This document shows positions 22,511-32,304 of a DNA stretch of 64,000 bases, piece by piece. Source of the stretch: Euglena gracilis. Lineage: Eukaryota > Euglenida > Euglenophyceae > Euglenales. Position 1 is the first letter of the stretch; each line of letters begins with the position of its first letter. A program made the position numbers and the translations under genes. The notes under the pieces were generated by a model. That model was not told where the DNA came from and searched no databases. It was given only the letters and a program-made list of their open reading frames with translations. Where the stretch lies: positions 14,116,387 to 14,180,386 of the forward strand of contig CP154954.1 in assembly GCA_039621445.1 (NCBI GenBank), in the 5' to 3' direction.

Positions 22511-24740
22511 AATATGACGAAGACCCTACCAAGTGTAAATGAAATTTGGATTATGCCGATTCTCGCACAAAAAAAACACTTTCCAACACTCCCTTTTTAC
22601 AACACCTAGAATTTTAATTCTGTTTTCCCGAAACAGCCTCTTGAAGGACGTGAAATTTTGGAAGGGGTGATTTTTTTGCCCGTTGATTTCTGTCAATGTG
22701 GTCATTTTGAATACAAAAAGTCAACTTGTTCTTGGGAATGGTGGAGTTTGTTTCTGGGTATTTGGTGCAATTACACCAAATCTGGTTCCAAAAGCCGTTT
22801 TCACCGTTTTGTGGAAACAATTTTGGTGTGATGTCACGTACAAAATCACCGAGTCCCAGATTAGCTCATTTTTTCAGGTGCACTGGAAAGTGGAAAGGGA
22901 AATTATAAGGAGGATGGTTTTGTGTTGGTCACCCAGGGTACCCCCTCATCAACGACCCATGGCGAAAGTGTGTGTGTGTGTGTGTGTTTGACCACAAGGT
23001 TTTGGAAACGGTCATCAACATCCAGTGTTTTTTGTTGAAAGAGGAAATGGCGGGGACGTGCTTTTTGCACGCCCTCACTTTTTCCAAGGAAGAAAAAGTT
23101 AATTTTTTCAATTTTCTTACGCCCGTTATGGGAAAGAGAAGAAAAAATGGGTTGAACGGTCGACGAATGAACATTTTGTGTGTGCCGATTTTTTCCAAGG
23201 CACAAAATACAACGTTTACATTGGGCAATTGTGAGAGGTGGAATCTATTCAGTTTCACAGGTTGTGTTTTGTTGGAGAAAATAATACAGTTGGAGCGAAC
23301 AAAATGGCGGTGAGCTCTACTCATTTGGAGGCGATTAATTGGGGGGGTTAACGAAAAGGCGATGTGTTGTACCAGAATAATTTTCAGATACGCCAAGGTG
23401 TTATTCGCAGAGAGGAGGTGCAACCCAACCCACACGTAAAGGACGGCATGCAGGATTTTCAGAGTATTTTGGGAACGAAACTTGCCCCTGAGGCTCCTGG
23501 AGTTACCCCACAAGGAATTTTTGGTTCCGTGGAACAATTTTATGAATAGAAAGGAATCTAGAATTTCACAATTTTGGGTTCGCTTTCTGAAAATCAAAAG
23601 GTTGACATATTTTATAAGTGCATAGTTTCTTCAAAACATTTGCAAATTTGAGGCCGAGATTTGAGAGACCGTCAGGATGGCACGGGTTGATGTCACATTC
23701 CCACGAAAACGGCCGTACGTCACGGTTGTGGTAAAACAAATGAATTGTCATTTATAGGAAATTATCCCGTGGTTTGCAATATTGTTTTCGTTGTTTCTTA
23801 TTTATGATGCTCGGTCGCGACAAGCAACACACCATGAAATTCCACAAACACCCCCAACGAAAAAATGGTGGACCGTTTGAAAATAGACGGTAATTTGCTT
23901 TTCAAAAAGGTAATAAGCGAAAAACCCTAAAATCAAAAAAGGGCCGAACCAAAAAAAAGCGAATTAGCTCCTTAAGAGGAAGGGATTGCTTGAGAGAAAG
24001 GCTGTTCCAAAATTCATACCCCCTGAAGTCCTTAAAATCAGGTTTTTTGAAGAACGGTTGATCAGTAAAAAGCATTCGCCAGGGTTGGAAACGCGAAAAC
24101 ATGCCAAGGCTCCACTGCGGATCAGCGCGCAACTTTCGAAATTGCAACCAGACCTGCCTTGTGTGCCTGAAAAGACTCATGTCCCCAGATCATAATACTG
24201 GACGAAAAGCAAATATACCTTACGAGATGTGAACACACGCAACACAGTTACACGGTGGACTTGTTGGTGTAGGCATTTTGACGTTCTGCACCGTGGCGTT
24301 GTTCGACACCGTTACGTTGTGATGTGCCACACAAGCCGTACGTTGTGCCGTTCCACCGTTGCAATTTCCCCCAAGGAGTGCGGAATGGCGCTTGGGATCC
24401 CCCCTCTCCAATTGGGCTGCACCCCCCCATTCTCACCAAACGCACACACACCACGAGGGGAAATGTTCATTTTCTTTTCGTACGGACCCCTTTAATTTTA
24501 CTTTCGTTTTTTTAATTTTATTGGAGATTTTTTTAATTGGGGGAGTGTTACGGGGTCCTAAATTCTAATTTGTCCGATTTCTGTTTTGGGGATTGAAAAA
24601 GCACTGAAATTGCCGTTTTGGATTTTCAGTCGAATTAAAAGTTCGGGAAAGGCTCTTTGGGTAGGCCCTTAAAGCATAAACACATATTTTGTCTTTTAAC
24701 TGATGAAATTTAGGACTATTCGGCCGAATTTTTCCGGTCG
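22511..24740. other. 2.2 kb without a recognisable gene
   Basis: AT-rich sequence with homopolymer runs. The longest open frame (minus strand, 22929-23597) has no motif or recognisable family and overlaps a TG microsatellite, so I do not call it. I see no RNA gene or complete repeat. Confidence 0.5.
22968..22988. repeat. (TG)n microsatellite
   Basis: About ten uninterrupted TG dinucleotides, ending before TTGACCACAAGG. Confidence 0.9.
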
Positions 24741-25010
24741 GTAGGATCAGAGCAAGTTCCTGGTTAAAAAAATCCCCAAAGCGGACCAACCAATCTCAAA
24801 CCTTTCCTTACAGACATGGTTCTCGTGTACAAAGTGATTGTGCATTTGTGCATGGAATTCAATATAAAGGCAAAATTTCGGATTTCACTGAAAGTTCAAA
24901 AAAACTTCCGACTTTGAAAAAGGGCAAGACAAAGCAAAAGCAAAGCGACAGGGGGGTCGGAGGGTACGGGCCAGGAGGCGGAGCCGGGGAAAGCTGACGC
25001 GTCACACCCC
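24741..25010 (+). repeat. Dispersed repeat, copy 2 of 2
   Basis: Diverged partner of 20936-21225, same orientation and same order of landmarks (GGATCAGAGCAAGTTCC, CGGACCAACCAAT, AACTTCCGACTTTG). Gag-like sequence of a DIRS-like element follows directly. Confidence 0.7.
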
Positions 25011-25590
25011 CCCTCAAGATTTCAAACGAGATTGGCGACCAAGAACATATTCAAGTCATTGGGGACTTAATTATCAAGGCCATTGGGGCCAGAAATGTCA
25101 ACAAGAAGATTAACAATTACAACAAAACCACAGAGGGGGTCCTTTACAGGCCGCCCTGTAACTGCTTCGTATTTAAATGAGTAACCCCGTGCCCAGCCCC
25201 AGGAGGAAGAAGGACCCACAAGGGCCAGCCAGGAGGAACAGAATAAGTTATACTCCCCACAGGCATTTATTACTATTCAATCAACAAGGGTGGTACCCAC
25301 GAAAGGCCCCTCTACGGTATGGCTATCAACCCCATCAACATCAATAATGCAAGATAGGCAAAACTGGGGCAGTAGTCGATATGGTATGTGCTCCAACAAC
25401 AAGATCCTACAGAGAGGGATTGAGCAGAGAGGGAGATGGCTCAAGACCTAGGAGCTCTAGGAGCTGTAAAAAGTGCAACTACTCCACCCAGCCGCCTGAA
25501 AATCATCTAGGTGGAAAAATACATTCAACGGAGGAAAAAATGGGGAAACAAACGCACCAAAACAATCACCAAAACCCCGCCGGCGAGCGA
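25011..25590 (+). pseudogene. DIRS-like gag fragment, interrupted by the young LTR element
   Basis: Encodes ISNEIGDQEHIQVIG, then GARNVNKKINNYNK and GVLYRPP. These match ISNGHGDPEPNQAI and GARKFNKKIINYKK in the minus-strand copy at 43880-47230. Further on, GGTATGTGCTCCAACAACAA and CAGAGAGGGAG match the copy at 48170-51720. It ends in the terminal core motif GGCGAGCGAGGCATGGCCTC, which the LTR element at 25602 splits. Confidence 0.65.
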
Positions 25591-25597
25591 GGCATGG

Positions 25598-25601
25598 CCT
25601 C
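25598..25601. repeat. Target-site duplication CCTC (partner at 38166-38169)
   Basis: CCTC precedes the 5' LTR and CCTC follows the 3' LTR. Joining the flanks restores GGCATGGCCTCACAA, the same sequence found uninterrupted at about 51956-51970, which confirms the insertion point. Confidence 0.85.
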
Positions 25602-26255
25602 TGTCGACTGTCGGGGGCGTCCGACAGTCAAAAATGGTAAGGCGGAAGCTTTTGAAAACACGGAATTTTCATTCCGCGCAGAACGCGCATTCAATAGGAA
25701 AAGCCTAATTTGAGGTTCTAATTTAACATAATTTGCTTCCGCAGACCTTTGTGGGTTTTTTTGACATTGGCATCAATCAACAATTGATTTGGAGAATTGA
25801 ATTCAAGACAAGTTGCATTGTTTGGAAGAATTGTCAATTTCAGGTCCTTCTTCCCACTTTCACGGTGTGTGCGTGTTTCTGTTGCCTTTTACCACCATCC
25901 ATTGCACCAAAACACCCACCCTGACCATTTCCAGTGTTTTTGCATTCTTAAGAAAGGGTGGGTGAAATGGCCTCATGGAGAAAGGCATTTGGGACAACAA
26001 TTTCACTTAAACGGAATTTTGACTTTGTGCAAGTTTTCAGGTAAAAAGCAAATTCGATCCTACGCACACCCCTCTGGTCGGGGGGTACACCAGTGGGCGA
26101 AACGGGGGGTGGCCTGAGCCCTCCACCACCCGGAAAAACACTGGCCCCGGGCCAGGGAACGGCAGCCCCAAGGGTGGGTGTCGGGGACGAGGCAGCCGGC
26201 CGGGGGGCTGGGGTCTCGGCTCCGACACTCGCAGGGGGGGCGCCGGGTGTGAACA
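25602..26255 (+). repeat. 5' LTR
   Basis: 654 bases, from TGTCGACTGTCGG to CCGGGTGTGAACA, nearly identical to 37512-38165. A perfect 9-bp hairpin (GACTGTCGG and CCGACAGTC, loop GGGCGT) lies at 25606-25629 near the left edge. I could not fix a promoter or polyadenylation signal. Confidence 0.93.
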
Positions 26256-26273
26256 TGGTACGCAGAGGTTGCT
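26256..26273 (+). promoter_or_regulatory. Primer-binding site for minus-strand DNA synthesis
   Basis: TGGTACGCAGAGG follows the LTR-terminal CA directly. It begins with TGG, the complement of a tRNA CCA end, and resembles the initiator-methionine type site (TGGTAGCAGAGG) with one extra C. A diverged second copy of the surrounding 80 bases (GGTTGGCAGAAGTGGATTCA) lies at 26338. Confidence 0.75.
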
Positions 26274-26335
26274 TCACTGACTCTGTCAGTGAAGAATTTT
26301 AGGATTCGGTTGATGGCAAACCAGAACCCCTGAAC

Positions 26336-28318
26336 ATGGTTGGCAGAAGTGGATTCACTGACTTCGTCAGTGAAAAGTTTTCGAATTCCCTGAACATGAC
26401 AAGCAGAGAATTTTTTGCCAGCCCTGTCGACAAAACTTTTTTCAGCCCAGAAAACAGGGACGAATTTGCTGGCACAGCCAGCAGAAATCTTGCTGAAAAG
26501 TTTGACACGGTCACAGAGTTTTCAGAGTCCAAAAAGTTTGCTGAGTCTGTGAATGTGGAATCACAGAATTTTTCAGGTCAGCCACCAGAATTTTCGGAGA
26601 GCAGCCCCCGAAATCAAAATGTCAGAACTGCAGAATCTGTGGAATCTGAGGGGTTGTTTCAATCAGTTGGTCGAAGTCAGCTGGGCGAATGGAATCATTC
26701 AGGTTTTTCTGCAGGGTCTGCCAATCAATCTTCAATCTCAAATCAATCAATTCCCAGCTCCCTGCCATTTACAATCACAGGTTTTACACAATCACAGGTT
26801 GCCTCAGGTGATAATTCAGAGTTTTCGTCTGAAAAATCAGGGGATAGCCCTGTAAACTGTTTCCCCATAAGGATGATAACTGCACAGGGGGAAATTTCAC
26901 AGCCAGAAGGGGAAAATCAGCTGGTTCAGTGGGCAGAATCCCCCCCGTCGTATCAAAGTGACTGTGAAACGGAGGGGGAGGGTGCGCAAAACCCAGATCG
27001 GTTGAGAGAAATGGAGGATTTTTTGATTGCTGCAGGTTGGGTACCACCCAGAAATCAGGGTTTGGAGCAAAATCTGCCAAATTTTTCTGCGAATTACAGT
27101 TTTCTGATGCAAACCCCCCAGCTGGACAGCCAGTTTGGAAATAAGTGCCCAGAATTTGGGACACATCTCCCACAAATTGAAGGGGGTGAACCTGTACTTT
27201 TACTGGAGGACAGATTTTCAGTTAACCGTGGATTAACAGCCAGCGAGGGGATGTTAATTTCGACACAGCCAGCCCCTGAAAATTTAACATCAGCAGTTTT
27301 AATGACTGAATCTTCCAATCTGGCCGTAGGGGGGCCAGCCGGGCTGTTAAATCAAGTAGGGTCTAACATGGAAATCAGGGGGGATGAGGAAATGGAACCA
27401 GAATTGTCTGTTTTTCAGCCCCCTGTTTTTGGACCACAGCCCCCCGAATCAAATTGTCAAATGATGGGGGGTGATGATTTTGACTCATGGGACCAATGGG
27501 CATATGGGGTGGATTGTTATTTACAAGAATTGAGCCGAAGCATAACTAACTGGGAGAGCATAATTCCCCCCCAGGTTGTGATTGAGAATCGGCTGGAAAT
27601 TTTTGAGAAGAATTTGGCTGAAAAAAATGCTCGAGCACAGACAGAACTTTTGCATTTCATCCATGAAAATTTGGAGAAACAAACTGCTGAAATGTGCAGC
27701 CAGTTTGAGCACGAAAAGCAAAAAAGTCAGGAGCAAATTCAGCAATCAGTCAGCCAATTTATTTTACGATGCCAGGAAGGGGGGAGTGCTGTGGAAAACA
27801 TTGCAAACTGCCACAAACAACTTTTGGGGATTGAAGTTCAAAGGCAGATCGACGGGAAATTTCATGATTTTGAGAAGAAATTACGGGATTTTCTGGGTGG
27901 TGAGCTGGCACAACTTGAGAGCTGTGGAAAAGATGTCCAGAACAAATTGTTTGCACCAGGTGGGTTGGTCGAACAAGTTGGCATTTGTTTGCATTCTGTT
28001 GAGGAAATTAAGTCAGATTTTCAGAAGGAAATTTTGGCAGTTCGGCTAGGAAATCGTGAGCTATGCTCTGGGGTGGACAGAAAATTTGCCGAAATCGCTG
28101 CTGGGCTGAAAATGGTGGGGGAGGAATCAAAATCAAGTTTTGGGACATTGGCCCAGGAAATTCAGCAGCGATTTGAAGCAACAAGAAACGAGAGCAAAGC
28201 TCTGGGGGGCAGGGTCGCAGCAATTGAGAAATTTCTGGGCAGCCAGGAGGTGCCTTGGGATAAGATGGTTTTGAAATGCTGGGAAATCAGAAGCAACAAT
28301 TCAACTGGAAGTTCGTAG
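26336..28318 (+). CDS. Gag N-terminal coiled-coil protein of the chromovirus
   Basis: 660 codons from an ATG soon after the primer-binding site. The first 250 residues are acidic, Ser/Asn-rich and of low complexity (FSESSPRNQNV, QSSISNQSIPSS). From about residue 400 onward the protein is coiled-coil-like, rich in Glu, Lys and Gln (EIFEKNLAEKN, KQTAEMCSQFEHEKQKSQEQ, GKFHDFEKKLRDF). This matches the two-part layout of the left element's gag (acidic N-terminus, then coiled coil) without obvious sequence identity. No knuckle or enzyme domain is present; the capsid and nucleocapsid should follow downstream. An earlier ATG at 26255 opens only a 16-codon frame. Confidence 0.75.
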   Translation: MVGRSGFTDFVSEKFSNSLNMTSREFFASPVDKTFFSPENRDEFAGTASRNLAEKFDTVTEFSESKKFAESVNVESQNFSGQPPEFSESSPRNQNVRTAESVESEGLFQSVGRSQLGEWNHSGFSAGSANQSSISNQSIPSSLPFTITGFTQSQVASGDNSEFSSEKSGDSPVNCFPIRMITAQGEISQPEGENQLVQWAESPPSYQSDCETEGEGAQNPDRLREMEDFLIAAGWVPPRNQGLEQNLPNFSANYSFLMQTPQLDSQFGNKCPEFGTHLPQIEGGEPVLLLEDRFSVNRGLTASEGMLISTQPAPENLTSAVLMTESSNLAVGGPAGLLNQVGSNMEIRGDEEMEPELSVFQPPVFGPQPPESNCQMMGGDDFDSWDQWAYGVDCYLQELSRSITNWESIIPPQVVIENRLEIFEKNLAEKNARAQTELLHFIHENLEKQTAEMCSQFEHEKQKSQEQIQQSVSQFILRCQEGGSAVENIANCHKQLLGIEVQRQIDGKFHDFEKKLRDFLGGELAQLESCGKDVQNKLFAPGGLVEQVGICLHSVEEIKSDFQKEILAVRLGNRELCSGVDRKFAEIAAGLKMVGEESKSSFGTLAQEIQQRFEATRNESKALGGRVAAIEKFLGSQEVPWDKMVLKCWEIRSNNSTGSS

Positions 28319-29230
28319 GGAAATGGCAAGCCCAGGTCAAGAAAATGATGGAAATTATGATGGTGCAAATGATGGATGAAAAGCCATGAGGCAAACCCAA
28401 AAGGAAAACATTTTGAAAAATTGCAAACTGACATGAAAATCGAGTGAAAACAGCAATTTTTAACAGCTTTGACGAACATGCAGACAGATTTTCAGCGTGA
28501 AAAGAATCAACAGGAGGGTTTGCAAAAACTGTGTCAAACTTTGCAGACTCGTTTGGATTTCATGGAGGGGAGGGTTCAGAGGAATTTCAGCGAAAAAACA
28601 CAGCAAATTGACCCAAGGCACCTGAAGTGGCCCACCCAAGACAGTAAATCAGCCGAATTCTGGGATTTTTGGCATTAAGGGGGTGTCACAGGCTTCCAAT
28701 CATCTGGGATTTTCGGGATTAAGGGGGTAACCCCATGATGCCATGTGAAATCTGGGATGTTGATCTGGGCGGGTGCACACCATAAAGTAGTTCACAGGGG
28801 GGTGCATTTGCAATAAATCGGTCAGTGGCATTTGTGTCCATTGGGGGGGCACCCCAGCGACCCCCATAATCATAGTGTTGGTAACCAGCAGCGGTGCAGC
28901 ATTGTTGAGAAATTTGACTGCACCCAAAATTTTCAGGGAAAGTCTCAAGATTGGCAGCAATTTTCTGAGGATTGGCAAGCATTTTACGGAAACTGAATTC
29001 CTGCAGGGGGGGAAGTGAGTGAAGATGTTTGAAAGTTGCTCTGTTGGAGGATTGTCTTGACGAAACGAGCAAAAAAATCCTAGCTCCATCTCAAGGAAGG
29101 GGGGATCAATTTTAATGCCGGGTGGGGTCACCTGAAATGACACATTTCGCAGAATCAGGAATCTGGGGCAAGGCAAAATTGGCAGCAGGTGAGCCTTTTT
29201 AATATGGGCAAAGTAGCCCTTGAGCACTGG
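28319..29230. other. Broken gag middle, partly foreign-looking
   Basis: The plus strand keeps a coiled-coil piece at 28469-28678 (DFQREKNQQEGLQKLCQTLQ). A 46-base direct repeat follows (about 28658 and 28705, sharing TCTGGGATTTT and ATTAAGGGGGT). From about 28700 to 29230 the plus strand is closed in all frames, while the minus strand stays open and reads Gly/Tyr/Pro-rich text (GYQHYDYGGRWGAPP). This may be an inverted insert or chance. Confidence 0.45.
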
Positions 29231-29239
29231 CTGAATTCA

Positions 29240-30220
29240 GGCAAATTTCAATGGCCAAGTGCAATGTTAAGGATCCCGGGGAGGGGGAAGCAAAACGACT
29301 TTTGTTGCAGAAACTTCCCTCATTCATCCTAAAATGGGTTTCGATGAGGAGGAAAGGAGGCTGAATAATCAGCCAACTTTACGGCCTAAAGGTGCCAGGG
29401 AATAGGAATTTCAGAAATGGTTTCGGAAAAGCTTGGGGAGAATACTTGGGAAAGACCCACAAAAGTGTCGGAAATTCACGAGGGGGAATTTTGAAATCAT
29501 TTTCCCTGACATCTCTGCCTATGAAAAAGTCAAGAGTTTTTCATGGCAAAGAGTTTGACGATTCAAACGTTTTGTTTCAGGTTCAGGAAATTGAACCAAT
29601 TTTGAACACCGAGGATATTTTCAATCTCTTGACACAAAAGGTGACACTCAGAAACAAGCATGACGCCTTACAAAGTTCTGTTTCATCCCCAGGCTATCAA
29701 GGGTTTCAGGCGTTCAAGATCGGTGGGTGCTGAAAATCGAGGGGGGAGGCAATCGGGGAGTCGGAAGAGTTCACCTGGGTCAACCCCGGGTAGGGCAACG
29801 ACACCTCCCCCAGCCAGAAGCAAATCACAAATCAGCGAAACAGCAAAACCTGATCAATTGTTGCGGTTTCATCTTCAAATGTGCAGCCATCAAGCATTCT
29901 TCAAGGCTTTCAACGGTGGAGAACCCACCCAATGTGCAAAGACCGGTGGTGGGGGGGGGGGGCACAATGGATCCCACCCCCCCTCACAACCAACAAGGCC
30001 GTATGTTGCTAGACAAGCCCCGTGGAACAGAAACAATTTTCAGCCGTATGGCAAGGGCAGCCCATGGAAAGGGGGGAATAATTCCCAGGGACATGGGGCA
30101 AATAACTCCCAATGGTATGGGGGTAACCAACAGGGGTACAAGGGGAAGGGTGGTAAGGGAAGGGGGAGAGGCAAAGGATTTGACCAGAATTTCGGTGCCA
30201 AAGGGGGGGAAGGGCAATAA
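29240..30220 (+). pseudogene. Gag capsid remnant and Gly-rich nucleocapsid
   Basis: Capsid-like text appears in shifting frames: KDPGEGEAKRLLLQKLPSFI near 29270, then FGKAWGEYLGKTHKSVGNS (29392-29733). From 29660 one frame reads a basic linker and then a Gly-rich tail, GKGGKGRGRGKGFDQNF, ending at 30220. No CCHC knuckle is visible, so RNA binding would rest on the Gly/Arg/Lys tail. A run of seven G near 30205 separates this frame from the one leading towards the methyltransferase. Confidence 0.6.
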
Positions 30221-30270
30221 CAATAACAATAACCGAACGCAAGCGGTGGCCCCCCCTATTCGTCATTAGG

Positions 30271-31268
30271 GACGCCGGAGTCATGTTTTTGAGGGGTTTA
30301 CATCCTCGGGCATCCCCAACCCCGAAGCCATTTTGCGCAACCCAACCACATCTTCACATGGAGAATATTACCGTGGTGGAGAATGTGTGTCTTTGTCTTC
30401 CAATCCCTTCACCTCAGGTTCGAAATCAGGCAATGAAGAGTGTGCAATATCGAAGATGAGCAATGGTGCCAATTCAATGATTTCAATGAGTTCATCCTCG
30501 ACAGCCAACTCGAGAAGACAAGTGGCCTTGAGCCTTGAGGCCTTGAGTGGCCAATGGCAGCCCGTGTCGAGGAAGGGCAAACCATGGACCAGGTGTGCAA
30601 GCCAGGAGAGTGCACGGCCCAGGTTCAACAATTATTATGGTTGTTTGAGCCAAAGACCATCCATCAAAGGTGTGGGAAGTTGGAAAGTTCCCAAGGCGTT
30701 GGATTTGTTTTCGGGAAAAGGGTCTGTTGGGAGGTGTTTGGAGGAAAACGGGTACCAGGTGGTATCCTTGGATGTGAACCCAAAATTTCACCCAACCCAC
30801 GTTACGGATATTCTGGAGTGGAATTATCGAAAATACCCCCGTGGATATTTTCAAGTCATAACGGCAAGTGTGCCTTGCACGGAGTATAGCCGTGCTAAGA
30901 CGGTGGGAGAAAGAAATTTGGAATGGGCAGACCAACTTGTGACAAAAACTTTGGAAATTGTGGAGTATTTTCAGCCCAAATTGTGGTGGATTGAAAATCC
31001 CCGAACGGGACTTTTGCCAAAAAGGCATTGTGTGCAAAATTTGAATTTCATTGATGTGGATTATTGTCAATTTTCCGACTGGGGATATCAGAAACCCACT
31101 CGTATTTGGGGGAGTCAAAATTTGTTGAGTTTGAAGGACAAACTTTGTGATGGGAAAACCTGCCCCCATTTGATGGTGAGTGAGGGGGGTGGGTGGGTTG
31201 GTTCACAAAGAACAATTGGGAGGAAACGGAATGAGGGTGAGCACTCAACAAAAATGGAGAGTACCTGA
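30271..31268 (+). CDS. Cytosine-5 DNA methyltransferase-like domain of the chromovirus
   Basis: An open frame from just after a TAG at 30267-30269 to 31268; no ATG opens it, so it is probably made as part of a polyprotein. Numbering from the TTG at 30333: motif I is LDLFSGKGS (123-131, cofactor binding); motif IV is VPCTEYSRAK (180-189), with the catalytic Cys at 182; motif VI is IENPRTG (220-226); then CQFSDWGYQKPTRIW (245-259). The KPT-x-IW signature resembles short phage-type cytosine methyltransferases rather than host DNMT1 or DNMT3. The domain is compact, with no chromatin-reading extensions. The expected reaction is transfer of a methyl group from S-adenosylmethionine to C5 of cytosine in DNA. 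Retroelement-borne cytosine methyltransferases are known from some charophyte and dinoflagellate elements. The frame shifts into the next one at a run of G near 31184. Confidence 0.8.
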
Positions 31269-32304
31269 GAAGTTGGTCGAGTACCTTCTTTCGGCCCTTG
31301 ATTTTAAGGAGGAGAAATTTTCCTTCAAACGTGAGGACTATGCCGTTCGAAATTCATTTGTGCAAATGATTGAGGAGAGTTTTCAAAGGAGGGCCGAGGT
31401 GGATTGTTTTGCTTCTACCCAAAATTCTCAGTGCACGTCATATTTGACCGAGAAGGAAAATGCTTTGGCGGTACCATGGGGAGGGGGAGGCACGGTTTGG
31501 TTGAACCCTCCCTGGTCATTGTGGCCAAAGGTGGCAAAGAAATTGCAAAAGGACCCTTGTGATGCCATTTGCATTTTACCCGATTGGAACAGAGGTTGGG
31601 TGAGAGAACTTGTTCGGAAGGCAACAAAAAAGTTGTATTTTCCACCCGGAACCAAGCTTTTTGAGGTCGATGGGAAACCAATGGGGGGTGTGAAGTGGGG
31701 AGTTTGGGCCTTGTTGATAGAGGGTAATAAGCCCCCCGCCAACACTAGCAACCCCAAGAAACCAAAGGTGGTACATTTGAAATCACGGATGGTTAAAAAG
31801 AGATACCCACCCACAGGGATTGAGAAATTTTCGAAGGACCGACAACTTTTGATTCGGACAAGGGTTGTTTTAGGGAACGGGGAGGAACAAAATTTGGATA
31901 TTTTGGTGGACACCGGTGCGGAGGCTAACCTCATAAAGCAAGGGTTAGTGAGTGAGCACCTAATGTATTCGGCCGAACACCCCTTAAGGTTTGAAACCGC
32001 TAACGGTCAAGCGTTGAGTGGTGGGGGGAGGTGCACTAAGGTGGTGATGAAGTTGCAAGGGGAGGTGAACGATAATACCCCACCCACAGATTTTGAGTAC
32101 GATGTGGAATTTTATGAAGCCAATATCAAAGTGGACGCAATTTTGTCATACCCATGGCTTGTGCAAACAAAAATTGGAATTTTTCCACATCATCGTGCTT
32201 TGGTAGTGGAGGAACCCGAGTTGACATTTTTGTTCGGTGTGAGAGATCATAGGAGAAAACGACAAGGAAAAGTCCCTAACACACTACCCCAAAGGGGGGT
32301 GTGA
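31180..32304 (+). CDS. N6-methyltransferase-like (Dam/NPPW) module and aspartic protease
   Basis: The first part (residues about 28-182) has EVDCFASTQNS (73-83), WLNPPWSLW (107-115) and ILPDWNRGW (132-140). This order, D-x-FAS, NPPW, P-x-W, is that of the Dam-like module found behind RNase H in DIRS elements; NPPW corresponds to the catalytic DPPY/NPPY of adenine-N6 methyltransferases. The second part holds an aspartic protease: DILVDTGAEANLI (240-252, catalytic DTG) and the flap-side ILSYPW. The protease would cleave the polyprotein. The module sits before the protease, not after RNase H as in DIRS, so it was probably acquired separately or by recombination. It overlaps its neighbours out of frame, with breaks at G runs. 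Confidence 0.75.
   Translation: MRGVGGLVHKEQLGGNGMRVSTQQKWRVPEKLVEYLLSALDFKEEKFSFKREDYAVRNSFVQMIEESFQRRAEVDCFASTQNSQCTSYLTEKENALAVPWGGGGTVWLNPPWSLWPKVAKKLQKDPCDAICILPDWNRGWVRELVRKATKKLYFPPGTKLFEVDGKPMGGVKWGVWALLIEGNKPPANTSNPKKPKVVHLKSRMVKKRYPPTGIEKFSKDRQLLIRTRVVLGNGEEQNLDILVDTGAEANLIKQGLVSEHLMYSAEHPLRFETANGQALSGGGRCTKVVMKLQGEVNDNTPPTDFEYDVEFYEANIKVDAILSYPWLVQTKIGIFPHHRALVVEEPELTFLFGVRDHRRKRQGKVPNTLPQRGV

Noticed and set aside
22929-23597. A 222-codon minus-strand open frame
   Set aside because: No motif, low-complexity His/Thr end produced by the TG microsatellite, no conserved neighbour.
25381-25713. A plus-strand frame across the 5' LTR border
   Set aside because: It joins DIRS-like gag text to LTR sequence, so it is a by-product of the insertion.
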